Made by a program: the position numbers and the translations under genes
Assembly: GCA_964547135.1 (NCBI GenBank)
Contig: CAZJMK010000010.1
Location: 1-64,000 of the forward strand
Length of the DNA stretch: 64,000 nt
Reading direction: 5' to 3'
Source: JAJXSS01 sp964547135
Lineage (GTDB): Bacteria > Planctomycetota > Phycisphaerae > Phycisphaerales > Phycisphaeraceae
The notes under the pieces: generated by a model
Told to the model about the DNA's origin: nothing
Database searches by the model: none
What the model saw: only the letters and a program-made list of their open reading frames with translations
Part shown: positions 8,476 through 17,369 of the stretch, piece by piece
Layout: every line of letters begins with the position of its first letter
Position numbering within the stretch: the stretch's first letter is position 1

Positions 8476-9924
8476 TTACAACAAATACTGCTGCGTGGCC
8501 TCGATGGTTTTGGGCAATGGTTTACCCTGCAAATCGTCCGCGTAAATGGCGGTGGTTTGTGAAAGCTCGATCGTCGGCAACACCTTGCCCTCGACATCGC
8601 GCGCGACTTGCACGCCTTGACTTTCCAACCAGCGGGCTGCCCGGTCGATTTGAATCAACTTGCTGGTCATGGGCGAATCCAGCACGCCCGGTCCGTCCGC
8701 ATTTTTAATCGGGGCAAACTCATCGGCCCGATCGGTTTCGTAAATGATCGACGCTCGGCACATCGGCAGAGCATCGAACACAAACGTTTCCAACTTCACC
8801 GCATTGTTTTTTTCGGGCTTGACCACCTGGCCACTGGTTGCATCAAGGTAGGGCACTTTCTTTTCCGCACGGTGGAAGGGCAACGCAAAACCGCCGGCCT
8901 TTTCATTCAGCGACGCAACAAAATCAACCTTGATCAGATGAATGGCAATCGAGCCGGCCAAAAAGCGCAACTGCCCGTCGGGCAATCGTTCGTTTGCCAG
9001 CGCATCGGGAAGGTCGGAATATTCGATGACGGTCATTTTTCCATCGACCAGACAGAAGTTGCCGAGCTTTTCGAGTGGCTCGCGTTTGGGCAGCATTTTG
9101 GAGGACATTTCCGCATGGTCCAAATCATGCAGACCGATGAACACAGGATCGAGCACGCGCACGATCGGGTTGTCCACCTGGGTATAGCTGATGTGCTGGA
9201 TGCCGCGTTTTTTCATGTCGGCCACGGCTCCGCTGGTGTATAGGGCTTTGAGCGATCCGCCGTGACCATTGGGCGACAGAGCCATTGAATCGGGCGCTTC
9301 GAGCAATACCTTGCCGGTTTTCATATCGATGGCGGGCATCATCGCCTGCGGAAAGATGAACACAGCCGAGCTGTCGAGGCCGAAGTAGCGATTGTCCTTG
9401 AAAAAGGCGCGGGTGTCGGCATCGTTGATCGGGCTGGTCATGATGTACCAGGGAATGGTGACGCTGCAACGCCGTTGCATGTTGCTGATGTACTCGGCGA
9501 AGCAGCCGAAGAGGGACAGTTTGCGAATGGGGGTGGAGGGATAGGTTCCCTTGGGGCCGTTCCAACCCAGACGTGTGCCCTGCCCACCGGCGACGGTGAA
9601 GGCGGCGACCTTGCCGGCTTGGATCAGGTTCCACCCGTGCTGCCGTGCCTGGTCGTATTTGCTTTGCAGTTGGGGTGCGGGCTGGTTGGCGTACCAGGGC
9701 GCGGGTTGCACATTTTCGGGCAGGTGAAATTCGGGCTTTTGCAGCACATGCGTTTGCACCAGTCGCGCCACCTCCGGCCAATCGACGCTGTCGATCTGAT
9801 CCAGCAACTGCGTCTGCTGCGTCGGGTTGAGTTTGCCCCAATGTTGCAGGACGTGATCCTGCTGCACGGCGGCAAGGGTTTTTTGAGCGCGTTGATAACG
9901 ATCCGTCAGCGTGGTTGGGTTCAT
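8476..9924 (-). CDS. UDPGP-family sugar-nucleotide pyrophosphorylase
   Basis: A UTP:sugar-1-phosphate uridylyltransferase, closest in pattern to UDP-N-acetylhexosamine pyrophosphorylases. These make UDP-sugars from UTP and a sugar 1-phosphate in the cytoplasm. The product has 482 residues. The nucleotide-binding signature VAGGQGTRLGWNGPKG is near residue 110, and the family motif SPNGHGG follows around 220-230, before VDNPIVRVLDPVFIG. The start is the ATG at 9924. It is convergent with the DUF2203 gene. Whether glucose-1-P or GlcNAc-1-P is the substrate cannot be decided here. Confidence 0.88.
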   Translation of the reverse strand: MNPTTLTDRYQRAQKTLAAVQQDHVLQHWGKLNPTQQTQLLDQIDSVDWPEVARLVQTHVLQKPEFHLPENVQPAPWYANQPAPQLQSKYDQARQHGWNLIQAGKVAAFTVAGGQGTRLGWNGPKGTYPSTPIRKLSLFGCFAEYISNMQRRCSVTIPWYIMTSPINDADTRAFFKDNRYFGLDSSAVFIFPQAMMPAIDMKTGKVLLEAPDSMALSPNGHGGSLKALYTSGAVADMKKRGIQHISYTQVDNPIVRVLDPVFIGLHDLDHAEMSSKMLPKREPLEKLGNFCLVDGKMTVIEYSDLPDALANERLPDGQLRFLAGSIAIHLIKVDFVASLNEKAGGFALPFHRAEKKVPYLDATSGQVVKPEKNNAVKLETFVFDALPMCRASIIYETDRADEFAPIKNADGPGVLDSPMTSKLIQIDRAARWLESQGVQVARDVEGKVLPTIELSQTTAIYADDLQGKPLPKTIEATQQYLL

Positions 9925-9980
9925 GATGATGCTTGTCGGTAGGGTGTGCGAATACGAACGCGGTCATGATAACGATTTGG

Positions 9981-10094
9981 TCACCAGCGGGTGAAATGAA
10001 GGACGTTAATGTGGTCCGTGGATGGTGGCTGGAAATGCCGAATCAGAATCGCGCCGGCAGTTTCGATTTGCGCAATCAGGTCGCGTCGCTTCAT
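9981..10094 (-). pseudogene. hicA: Remnant of HicA-type mRNA interferase toxin
   Basis: A 37-residue frame starting MKRRDLIAQIETAGAILIRH matches the N-terminus of HicA toxins. It then loses similarity and stops after ...VLHFTRW, well short of the usual 60-80 residues and without the region that normally carries the conserved histidine. Its ATG overlaps the stop of the upstream HicB gene (ATGA), the usual translational coupling. I read it as a toxin decayed by frameshift or deletion with its antitoxin kept. Confidence 0.6.
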
Positions 10095-10282
10095 GCGAAT
10101 TCCAATTCTTCCACTTTTTTGCTGCCGGGAATCGTGTCCGCAGTGAAGGTTTCGAAAAGATCGCGCAGATGCTCTTTCAAATCATCGAGCGTTTCCCCCT
10201 GGGTCCAGTGATCGGAATATTCATTCAGGTAACCGAGCAGTTTCCCGTCGTCTTCGCGCCAATAGGTAAACTGAATCTTCAT
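10091..10282 (-). CDS. hicB: HicB-like antitoxin
   Basis: A 63-residue protein, IQFTYWREDDGKLLGYLNEY then SDHWTQGETLDDLKEHLRDL, matching the HicB-like partial RNase-H fold: an N-terminal strand pair, then an acidic helix. It has no C-terminal DNA-binding helix, as in the short HicB class. The ATG at 10282 is used because the longer open frame runs into a family D repeat. Its partner HicA is a remnant directly downstream with a 4-bp overlap. Family F and D repeats lie upstream. Confidence 0.75.
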   Translation of the reverse strand: MKIQFTYWREDDGKLLGYLNEYSDHWTQGETLDDLKEHLRDLFETFTADTIPGSKKVEELEFA

Positions 10283-10376
10283 GATCCATGATCCATCATC
10301 AATCATGCCCTTGGTGGGTCCGCTCGCCGACTCACTTGACCCACCCGACAATAAGCCACTGGGCCACTTCACGGAC

Positions 10377-11663
10377 TTATTTCATCACTCGGAAGCCGAT
10401 GTCTTTCCGATAGTGCGCGCCTTCAAAATGAATCATTGCACAAGCTGCGTTGGCTTTGCCTTGTGCCTGCTTCAAATCGTCGCCCAGGGCACAGACGCAC
10501 AGCACTCGTCCCCCGGCAGTGACGACCTTGCCTTGTTTATCCAACATCGTCCCGGCATGAAACACCATGACATCAGGCTGCTGGCCCGCTTCAATCAACC
10601 CTGTGATGGGCAAACCGGTTTTGTAATCACCCGGATACCCGCCGCTGGCCATCACCACGCAACAGCAGCAGCGCGCGTCCCACGATAATTCCACTTCATC
10701 GAGTTTGCCTGTACAGGTGGCGACCATCACATCGATCAGGTCCGCCTGCATCCGCATCAATAGCACCTGCGTTTCCGGGTCGCCGAATCGGCAGTTGAAT
10801 TCAAGTGTTTTGGGGCCGCCGGGGGTGAGCATCATTCCCGCATAGAGCACGCCCTGAAACGGCACATCATCGCGGCGTAACGCATCGACCGTCGGCACGA
10901 GCACCTGTCGCTCAATCCGAGCCAGCATGTCATCACTGAGCAGCGGTGTGGGCGAATAGGCACCCATGCCCCCGGTGTTGGGGCCGGTGTCGTTTTCGCC
11001 GACCTGTTTGTGGTCCTGTGCCGGATCGAGCACGAAAATATTCCGCCCATCGACCAGAGCCAGCACCGACACTTCCTGTCCGATGAGTTTTTCTTCGATG
11101 ACGACGCTCTTGCCTGCGTCACCGAAGGCTTTGTTCACCATGATCTGTTCGACAGCCTTGGCTGCCTCTGCCGGAGTGTCGCACACCATGACGCCTTTGC
11201 CCTTGGCCAGTCCAGCCGCCTTGACGACCATGCCGGTGTCCCTGCTGTTCACATAGGCAAGTGCAGCTTGTGCGTCGTTGAAAATACGGGCCTCGGCGGT
11301 GGGCACGGATGCGCCGCGCATGAGTTGCTTGGAAAACGCCTTGTCAGCTTCGAGTCGGGCTGCCTGCGCCACCGGGCCGAATACGTAACGCCCCGGTTTT
11401 TGCAAGCGATCGACCAAGCCTTCCGCCAGCGGGTCTTCCGGGCCGACGACGATGAGTTCCACTTTTTCCTGCCGGCAGAAAAAGTCGATGGCATCACTGT
11501 TTTTGGTATCGACGGGGGTGATTTTCAGCGGCACATTGGTGCCCAGCGCAGCCGTACCTGCGTTACCGGGGGCGAAAAAAAGTTTGCCGCATTGGGGTGA
11601 CTGTTTGAGTTTCCAGCCCAGCGCGTGCTCACGACCACCACTGCCGATGATGAGAATGTTCAT
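10377..11663 (-). CDS. purD: Phosphoribosylamine-glycine ligase
   Basis: GAR synthetase: ATP-dependent joining of glycine to phosphoribosylamine, the second step of purine biosynthesis, in the cytoplasm. The 428-residue length is typical. The N-terminus MNILIIGSGGREHALGWKL is the family signature. The ATP-grasp domain follows (KAAGLAKGKGVMV, then VVIEEKLIGQEVSVLALVDG), and the metal-site segment LEFNCRFGDPETQ is near residue 290. The ATG at 11663 fits the conserved start; the upstream extension lacks homology. Two consecutive cysteine triplets (DARCCCCVVMASGGYPGDYK region) are a small oddity. Confidence 0.97.
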   Translation of the reverse strand: MNILIIGSGGREHALGWKLKQSPQCGKLFFAPGNAGTAALGTNVPLKITPVDTKNSDAIDFFCRQEKVELIVVGPEDPLAEGLVDRLQKPGRYVFGPVAQAARLEADKAFSKQLMRGASVPTAEARIFNDAQAALAYVNSRDTGMVVKAAGLAKGKGVMVCDTPAEAAKAVEQIMVNKAFGDAGKSVVIEEKLIGQEVSVLALVDGRNIFVLDPAQDHKQVGENDTGPNTGGMGAYSPTPLLSDDMLARIERQVLVPTVDALRRDDVPFQGVLYAGMMLTPGGPKTLEFNCRFGDPETQVLLMRMQADLIDVMVATCTGKLDEVELSWDARCCCCVVMASGGYPGDYKTGLPITGLIEAGQQPDVMVFHAGTMLDKQGKVVTAGGRVLCVCALGDDLKQAQGKANAACAMIHFEGAHYRKDIGFRVMK

Positions 11664-12122
11664 GGGGCAGATGATAAAGGTTTCTCGGTCGTTGTTCCAA
11701 AAAACCAACAAACGATCGGGGTGGCAGGCTGATGTGTTCGGATAACGCCGAGCCTTTCAGGGCCGGATGGTTGTGAATGATGGGTAATGTTCAAAGAGGA
11801 TGTACGACAATTATCTGTGGATTTGTACATTAGCGCCCTCTGAACAATCCCCTCTCCCCCCGGGAGAGTAGGAGTACTCGCTTCGCTCGTATCCGGGTGA
11901 GGGCGGAAGTGCGTTTGGTCGTACCGTATTTCAAGGCATATTCTTCATCGGCCCCCGCCACGGCGAGGTCTGCGACTCACTCGGCCTCATCGGTTGATTG
12001 AACTATCATGACGCCGAGGGCTTCAGCCCCGGTTATCACTGTGTCATTCGTAAAATCATCCGGCCCTGAAGGGCTCGGCGTCATTCGTGTTACAACTTCA
12101 CATGTGTGCGTTGGCTGTCGGT
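11664..12122. repeat. Intergenic repeats between purD and a LacI gene (families C, F, J)
   Basis: No gene is visible. It holds a half family C element near 11750-11772, family F near 11776-11800 (GAATGATGGGTAATGTTC), a family J unit near 11847-11915 (CCCCTCTCCCCCCGGGAGAG followed by GGGTGAGGG), and a complete hairpin element at 12010-12082. Confidence 0.75.
12010..12082. repeat. Family C hairpin element, 73 bp
   Basis: Terminal inverted repeats GACGCCGAGGGCTTCAGCCC and the matching ATCCGGCCCTGAAGGGC...CGGCGTC arm enclose a variable loop. Complete copies lie at 30554-30629 and 46651-46716, with a half copy near 61720. Length and structure resemble a MITE or a REP/BIME unit. Confidence 0.8.
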
Positions 12123-13232
12123 TCAGGCGGTTTTTTCAGGAGCGACGAGGCTGGGGCGGACCAGTGAACGCACCGGGGCGCGCTGGGGTTGGGCGATGCG
12201 TTCCTGTAACAGGCGGACGGCTTCCCACGCGATTTGATCGCAATGCAGGTCGATCGTGGCCGGCCGGGGCGACAGAAACTCAAGTGTCGTCGGGTCGTTG
12301 TCGCAGGAGATGACCGCCAGGTCGGTGTCGGGTTTGATACCGCGTTCCAATAGCAGGGTGTAAAGGCGGGCGGCTTCGACATCGGAGAAGATGAACAGCC
12401 CGTCGAAAGCGGGTTTGCCGTCGGGGGTTAACAGGTGATCGATCATTTGCGTCGGGGTTTCGATCAGATCAACGGGTACGCCGTAAAGGTCGGGGAGTCG
12501 TCGATGTTCGTGAGCGCGGCTGAGGACGCGCACTTCCTGTCCGGCCATGAGGGCGCAACGAATGAAACCCTGGGCACGTTCGGAGGGAGCGACCCGCAAT
12601 ATTGAAGCGAAGCTGACGAAGGCGATGCGTTTGCAGCCGCGTTGTTGAAGGTACTGTTGTGCGATGCGTCCGACATCCAGGTCGTCGGGGGCCGAGACAT
12701 CGACGAGGGTGTTGGCCGGTGGGTCGGCCATGAGCCAGACGGTGGGCAGTGAATCAGGCCAGTGGGGTTGTTCGGTGACGGGCGGCGAAAGCAGAATCAG
12801 ACCATCGAGTTCCGTGTATTGCAGGGGGTTGTCGTGGGTTTGTGACAGAGCGGAATCGTGAATGAGGGTCTGTGCGGGATGTTCACGCAGACGCAAGGTC
12901 AAACCCTGTGCCCCGGTAGCACGGGTGACGCCGCGCACGGCTGCGGTGAATACGGGGACCGAATGCCAGGCCATGGAGGGAGTAAGGTCCCAGGTTTCCA
13001 GCAGTATGGTGCCCTGGTTGGTGGAGTTGTCATTGGTCAGTGGGGTGGACAGGCGACGGGCACGTTGCACACCGGGGCCGGGCTTGACACGACGGGGTAC
13101 GTATCGCATGGCTGACATCGCGGCAAGGATTTGTTGTACGGTGTCGGACTTGACGCCCGATGCCCCGTTGAGGACGCGCGATACGGTACCGACGGAAACG
13201 CCGGCTGCTTTGGCCACTTTGACAATCGACAT
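12123..13232 (-). CDS. LacI-family transcriptional regulator
   Basis: A 369-residue regulator. The N-terminal LacI helix-turn-helix is at residues 1-45 (VKVAKAAGVSVGTVSRVLNG, then a typical hinge), followed by a periplasmic-binding-protein-like effector domain (LDGLILLSPPVTEQ, then AFDGLFIFSDVEAARLY, and VISCDNDPTTLEFLSPRPAT near the end). The ATG at 13232 has GGAGGAA 7-8 bases upstream and starts the HTH exactly. It is divergent from a truncated glycoside hydrolase at 13513, so it probably once controlled that locus. The intergenic space is now filled by a 78-bp tandem repeat. Confidence 0.92.
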   Translation of the reverse strand: MSIVKVAKAAGVSVGTVSRVLNGASGVKSDTVQQILAAMSAMRYVPRRVKPGPGVQRARRLSTPLTNDNSTNQGTILLETWDLTPSMAWHSVPVFTAAVRGVTRATGAQGLTLRLREHPAQTLIHDSALSQTHDNPLQYTELDGLILLSPPVTEQPHWPDSLPTVWLMADPPANTLVDVSAPDDLDVGRIAQQYLQQRGCKRIAFVSFASILRVAPSERAQGFIRCALMAGQEVRVLSRAHEHRRLPDLYGVPVDLIETPTQMIDHLLTPDGKPAFDGLFIFSDVEAARLYTLLLERGIKPDTDLAVISCDNDPTTLEFLSPRPATIDLHCDQIAWEAVRLLQERIAQPQRAPVRSLVRPSLVAPEKTA

Positions 13233-13290
13233 TCGCAGTTCCTCCATGTCGCTCAACCGCCACTGGCTGGGCAAGTACTATCCAATTTTG

Positions 13291-13516
13291 TTCACACCGC
13301 CGAGGGCGGCGGTGCCACATCGAACCTTGTAGCCCAGCCGCCCCCGGCTTGGTGAATTGCCATCAACGTTCACACCGCCGAGGGCGGCGGTGCCACATTG
13401 AACCTTGTAGCCCAGCCGCCCCCGGCTGGGTGAATTGCCATCAACGTTCACACCGCCGAGGGCGGCGGTGCCACATTGAACCTCGTAGCCCAGCCGCACC
13501 CGGCTGGGTGAATTGC
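13291..13516. repeat. 78-bp tandem repeat, about 2.9 copies (family B)
   Basis: Units begin at 13293, 13371 and 13449, exactly 78 bp apart. Each contains two hairpins: CACCGCCGAGGGCGGCGGTG and CAGCCGCCCCCGGCTG. Diverged single copies occur near 15789, 28794-28960, 33776-33860, 59130-59280 and 60798-60870. The last unit runs directly into the truncated coding frame at 13513. Confidence 0.92.
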
Positions 13517-15105
13517 AGTGGCGGGTGCCGGGATTGAGTTTGCAGAAGGAGCAGCGTTACAGCCTGCGGTTCAAGGCCAAGGGGGATGGCAGGCAGAAGG
13601 TGGGTTTGAGTGTGCATGTGAATCGCCCGCCGTATCGGAATTTGGGTTTGAATCAGACGGTGCAATTGTCAGCGGAAGCAAAGGTGCATGAGTTTGTGTT
13701 CACCGCGACGGAAGATGAACAGGACGGACGATTGTCGCTGCTGGTGGGCGTGGCCGGGGGCGTGACGGAGTTTGGGGAAATAGAGTTGCGGTCTGCGGGT
13801 TTGCAGGGGTTGGAGGCCGGCGAGGACCCGACGCAGGGAACGGTGGCGATGCCCAGCGTCAACCGGGGGATGACCGGCAGCAGGGCGTTTGACTGGCATG
13901 CGTTTTTACAGGAAATCGAACAGCGGTATTACGTGGAGATGCGCGACTTTTTGCGTGAGGAAGTGGGCGTGCGGGTGCCGATCACGGGGACGATTGCGTT
14001 GGGGCCGTTGGGGACGCTGACGCAGGCGAAGATGGATTTTGTGGATGCGCATGTGTACTGGGATCACCCGGAATTTCCGGGTCGCGCGTGGGATGCAAAA
14101 GAGTGGCGGATTCGCAATCAGTCGATGGTGCAGCATCCGGGAAATAGCGCATTGCATCGGGCGGCGACGCTGCGGGTGGCGGGCAAGCCGTTCACGGTGT
14201 CGGAGTACAACCATGCGGCCCCCAATGAGTTTGCCGCCGAGTGCATACCGATGGCGGCATCGTTTGCGGCGATGCAGGATTGGGACGGCGTGTTCATTTT
14301 CGCCTACACCCACAGCGATCAATTTGCGCATCAGAAGATCAGCAGTTTTTTCGACATTGAGGGCGATCCGGCGAAGATGGCGCTCTTGCCGCTGGGGGCG
14401 CGGATTTTTCTGGGTGAGTTGATGCGCACGGAGCAGCCGCGTTTGCGGGTGACGGTTCCGTATGAGCGTGCGGTGCGCGGTGCGGACCGGGCGTATGACA
14501 AGATGCACGATTTTATGCGCAGCGAATATGGATTGGATTGGCGCAGTGTGGTGGGTCAGCCGATGGAAACGGAGTTTGTTTACACAGCCGGGGAGGGAGG
14601 CATCAAGGCCGCGGCGGCGGGCTGGAAGGGGTTTCAATGGTCGGTGCCCACGGCTGGTCAGGGCGCGTTTGTGATGCATGGTCAGGCGAGTGTGTTTGTC
14701 GGTTCACCGCTGGGCGTGTCGCTGCCACAGGGTTATTTGCAGCGGTTGGATAATGAATTCGGCGTGGTGATGGTGGTGCCGATGAAGGTGACGACGGGGC
14801 AGCCCAGACAGTGGGCGGTGGCGGCGCTGGGGAAGGTCGGCAACACGGAGATGGGGTGGGACGCGCAGAGACGAACCGTGGGGACACAATGGGGCAAACC
14901 CCCGGCGTGGATCGAACCGCTGCGTGCGACGTTGCGATTCCCTGCGGAGCCGACGGTGCGTTTGTATGCGGTGAATGCCGGTGGCGTGCGCGGAGATGAA
15001 GTGCCGATGACCGGCGACCCGGGGGCATCATCAGCGGCGTGGCAGATGTTTGATTTGTCATCGGTCCCTTCGTTGTACTACCTGGCGGTGGAGTCGGCGC
15101 GATAA
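13513..15105 (+). pseudogene. N-terminally truncated glycoside hydrolase with carbohydrate-binding domain
   Basis: A 530-residue frame beginning at a TTG inside the end of the 78-bp repeat. Residues 1-95 look like the later part of a CBM4/9-type beta-sandwich (YSLRFKAKGDGRQKVGLSVH and a closing GEIELR strand). Residues 125-310 resemble the second half of a clan A (GH5-like) barrel, with DAHVYWDHPEFPGRAWD and GKPFTVSEYNHAAPN, whose glutamate is a plausible nucleophile. The tail is beta-rich. There is no signal peptide, no Shine-Dalgarno, and the start of the binding domain is missing. I infer that the 5' end was lost to a repeat-mediated deletion, or that the contig is misjoined at the repeat. 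Confidence 0.7.
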
Positions 15106-15304
15106 CGAATTTTGCTTGGATTGTTCAACAACTTTTCAAGGTTCAGATCAACTGTCGAGTGGATCAAGCGATTCATACATGATGGTGCGAAGCGGTCGAG
15201 GAAGAGCAGGCGTTGATGGTTGATGCAAAATGCGATTCACAGAAGCACACGGCGACTGCAATACGGGAAGCGATACGGTACTTTCTGCAAACCAGCGAGA
15301 CTCA

Positions 15305-15637
15305 ATGATGTTTGTGAAGTTACCGGGTTGGATGGTGTGTGCGATGGTGATGTGTGCTGTGGTGCTGGGGAGCGGGGTGGTGAGCGGCGCTGCGGAAGCG
15401 GAGCGGGTGCTGCATGTGAGCGCGGAACAAGGCGATGACCAGCGCAGCGGGAAAGCACCACTCGCTTCCGCTCGTGGCTCTGAACTGCACCGCTGTCCGC
15501 TCGTGATCAGAGCATCGCAAGCCTCCGCTGTTTGCAACGTAAATCCAGAAGTGATGCATATTGGTGTACCACGCGCGGTTCTGAATCCCGATATGAGTAT
15601 CGCTAAAAACAATACGTTTGACATCGAAATGGTATGA
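15305..15637 (+). pseudogene. 5' remnant of a secreted beta-helix-type protein
   Basis: The frame starts with a clear signal peptide (FVKLPGWMVCAMVMCAVVLG, then GAAEA) and continues RVLHVSAEQGDDQRSGK. This is the usual opening of right-handed parallel beta-helix (pectate-lyase-like) proteins (xFYVSPxGDDxxPGT pattern). From about 15462 the DNA becomes a family E repeat and the remaining codons are repeat-derived. The body of the gene, normally several hundred residues, is absent. Confidence 0.6.
15462..15610. repeat. Family E repeat
   Basis: Contains CACTCGCTTCCGCTCGTGGC, then TCTGAACTGCACCGCTGTCC, and ends GTTTGACATCGAAATGGTAT. Copies at 7709-7790 and 63750-63870 share both the first block and, in the last case, the closing block. 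It interrupts the beta-helix remnant. Confidence 0.75.
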
Positions 15638-15830
15638 GATGGGATGTTGGGCAGCATTCGTGATCAGAATCATGAACTTCACGCCGACATGAAGTTCAGG
15701 CGTGGTTGCGGCCCTGACGATCAATGTGTGCGGAAGGCATTGGTGGGTCCGCTCGCGGACTCACTTGACCCACCCTACAAGACTTTGAATCACACCGCCG
15801 AGGGCGGCGTTGCCACATTCCATCCTGAAC
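15638..15830. repeat. Repeats D and B between remnant and HD-GYP gene
   Basis: Family D at 15740-15780 (GGTGGGTCCGCTCGCGGACT) and a half family B unit at 15789-15818 (CACACCGCCGAGGGCGGCGT). No gene is visible. Confidence 0.7.
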
Positions 15831-17258
15831 TCACGCGGTGATGCGCAGCGGGGGTTTGCCGTCGTCGGATTTTTCTTGTGAAGCGGGTTGTTCGCTGATG
15901 GCTGAGCCGCCCATCATGGTCATGTCGCTGCCGCCACGGGTTTTTTCGGTGACCGGGCGCTGCCAGGTCGAGCTTTGTGATCGCCTTCGATAGGGCAGTC
16001 GTTTCATGTCCAGTTCGAGCAGTTCGGTGACATTGACCGTGCCGGGGTGGTCGTGTGAGTTGCACCAGTCGGCCATCTGTTGTGCTGCCAGGTCAAAATC
16101 CTTGGCCTGCAACTGCACGAAGCGATGCACCAACTCGGCATCAAACTGTTTGCCGGCGTTGCTCGCGATTTCCTGCATGGCCACCTCGAACGACATGCCC
16201 GGTCGATAGGGCCGGCTCGAAGTCATCGCATCAAAGGCGTCGGCAATGGCCAATACACGGGCGACCAGCGGTATTTGCTGACCCATCAGGCCGTCGGGGT
16301 AGCCCTTGCCGTCCCACCGTTCGTGATGATGGCGTACCACGGCCAGGGCGGCGCCCAGGTGGGGTATCTGGCTGATCATGTCGTAGCCGACGACCGGGTG
16401 GGTTTTGATGATTTCAAATTCCTGCGCTTCGAGTTTGCCGGGCTTGCGCAGAATGGCGTCAGGCACAGCGATTTTGCCGATGTCGTGCAGCAGGCCGCCG
16501 ATTTGGATGATGGCCCGGTCACGCTGGGTCATGCCCAGTCGTTTGGCAAGCAATAGGGCAAAGGCGGTGACGCGCTGCACGTGGCCGCCGGTGTAGGGGT
16601 CGCGTGATTCGATGGCCTGGGCAAACCCGTACACGCACTCAATCATCATCGCGCCCACGGCTTCAACCAGGCGATCGTTTTCACAAGCCACCGCTGTCTG
16701 TCGAAGCATCGATTGAATCAGTTTGAGTGTGTGTTCGTCGGTGGTGATGTCGTGTTCGACGCAATGCACCACCAGGCAGCCCAGCAGGTGTTTGTTGGTG
16801 AGAATGGGGAAGGCTACCAGCAGGCCTTCGATGCTGGAGGATTTACCCCGGCCCAGCACACGCACCTTGGCGTCGGCATCGGTGTGAATCATGCGCGCCA
16901 GGTGGATCACGGCTTTGGGCAGGTCGGAGTGGCCGATAACCGGGTCGTTGAGGCAGTGAACCGAGCCGATGGGTTCGGTGGGGGTGGAATCGATGACCCA
17001 GGCTTCCCGGCAACTGGTGATCATGTACACCTCCTGCAAGGTGTCGTTGATCACTTCGTCGAAGCTGCGTCGTTCGGAGAGCGCCGCAGCCATGCGGTTG
17101 AGCGTGGCCAATTCGTCCAGGTGTTGCACCTGTGAGGCAATGATCTGTTCCTGAAGGGTTTCCAGGTTGGACAGATGGTCCTGGAGCTGTTCGAGCGACC
17201 AGAAACGTCGCGCCAGGGGCCGACCGGTCTGAGAATGTGGGATGGTGAAAGGATTCAA
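15831..17258 (-). CDS. GAF and HD-GYP domain cyclic-di-GMP phosphodiesterase
   Basis: A 475-residue signalling protein. A coiled-coil lead-in (residues 20-60) is followed by a GAF-like sensor (60-200) and an HD-GYP domain (205-395), the family that hydrolyses cyclic di-GMP. Metal and signature residues are present: H226, HDIGK at 258-262, HHHE at 310-313 and GYP at 319-321. The C-terminal 80 residues are low-complexity. There is no membrane segment, so it is probably cytoplasmic. The start is a TTG at 17258 with GGAGTAAGGGG upstream. It is convergent with the beta-helix remnant. Confidence 0.9.
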   Translation of the reverse strand: MNPFTIPHSQTGRPLARRFWSLEQLQDHLSNLETLQEQIIASQVQHLDELATLNRMAAALSERRSFDEVINDTLQEVYMITSCREAWVIDSTPTEPIGSVHCLNDPVIGHSDLPKAVIHLARMIHTDADAKVRVLGRGKSSSIEGLLVAFPILTNKHLLGCLVVHCVEHDITTDEHTLKLIQSMLRQTAVACENDRLVEAVGAMMIECVYGFAQAIESRDPYTGGHVQRVTAFALLLAKRLGMTQRDRAIIQIGGLLHDIGKIAVPDAILRKPGKLEAQEFEIIKTHPVVGYDMISQIPHLGAALAVVRHHHERWDGKGYPDGLMGQQIPLVARVLAIADAFDAMTSSRPYRPGMSFEVAMQEIASNAGKQFDAELVHRFVQLQAKDFDLAAQQMADWCNSHDHPGTVNVTELLELDMKRLPYRRRSQSSTWQRPVTEKTRGGSDMTMMGGSAISEQPASQEKSDDGKPPLRITA

Positions 17259-17369
17259 TCCCCTTACTCCAAAGGCGATACTTTGTACGTATCGGGAATG
17301 TAACGGAGGTACTTGAATCCTTGCGATGGGATATGGCGATATCTTTTAACGAAGTTCAGGAGGAAATAA

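Noticed and set aside
13349..13537. Repetitive open frame (NCHQRSHRRGRRCH...)
   Set aside because: Translation of the 78-bp tandem repeat only.
13513..15105. Intact secreted glycoside hydrolase
   Set aside because: No signal peptide, incomplete binding domain and a TTG start inside a repeat; treated as a truncated gene.
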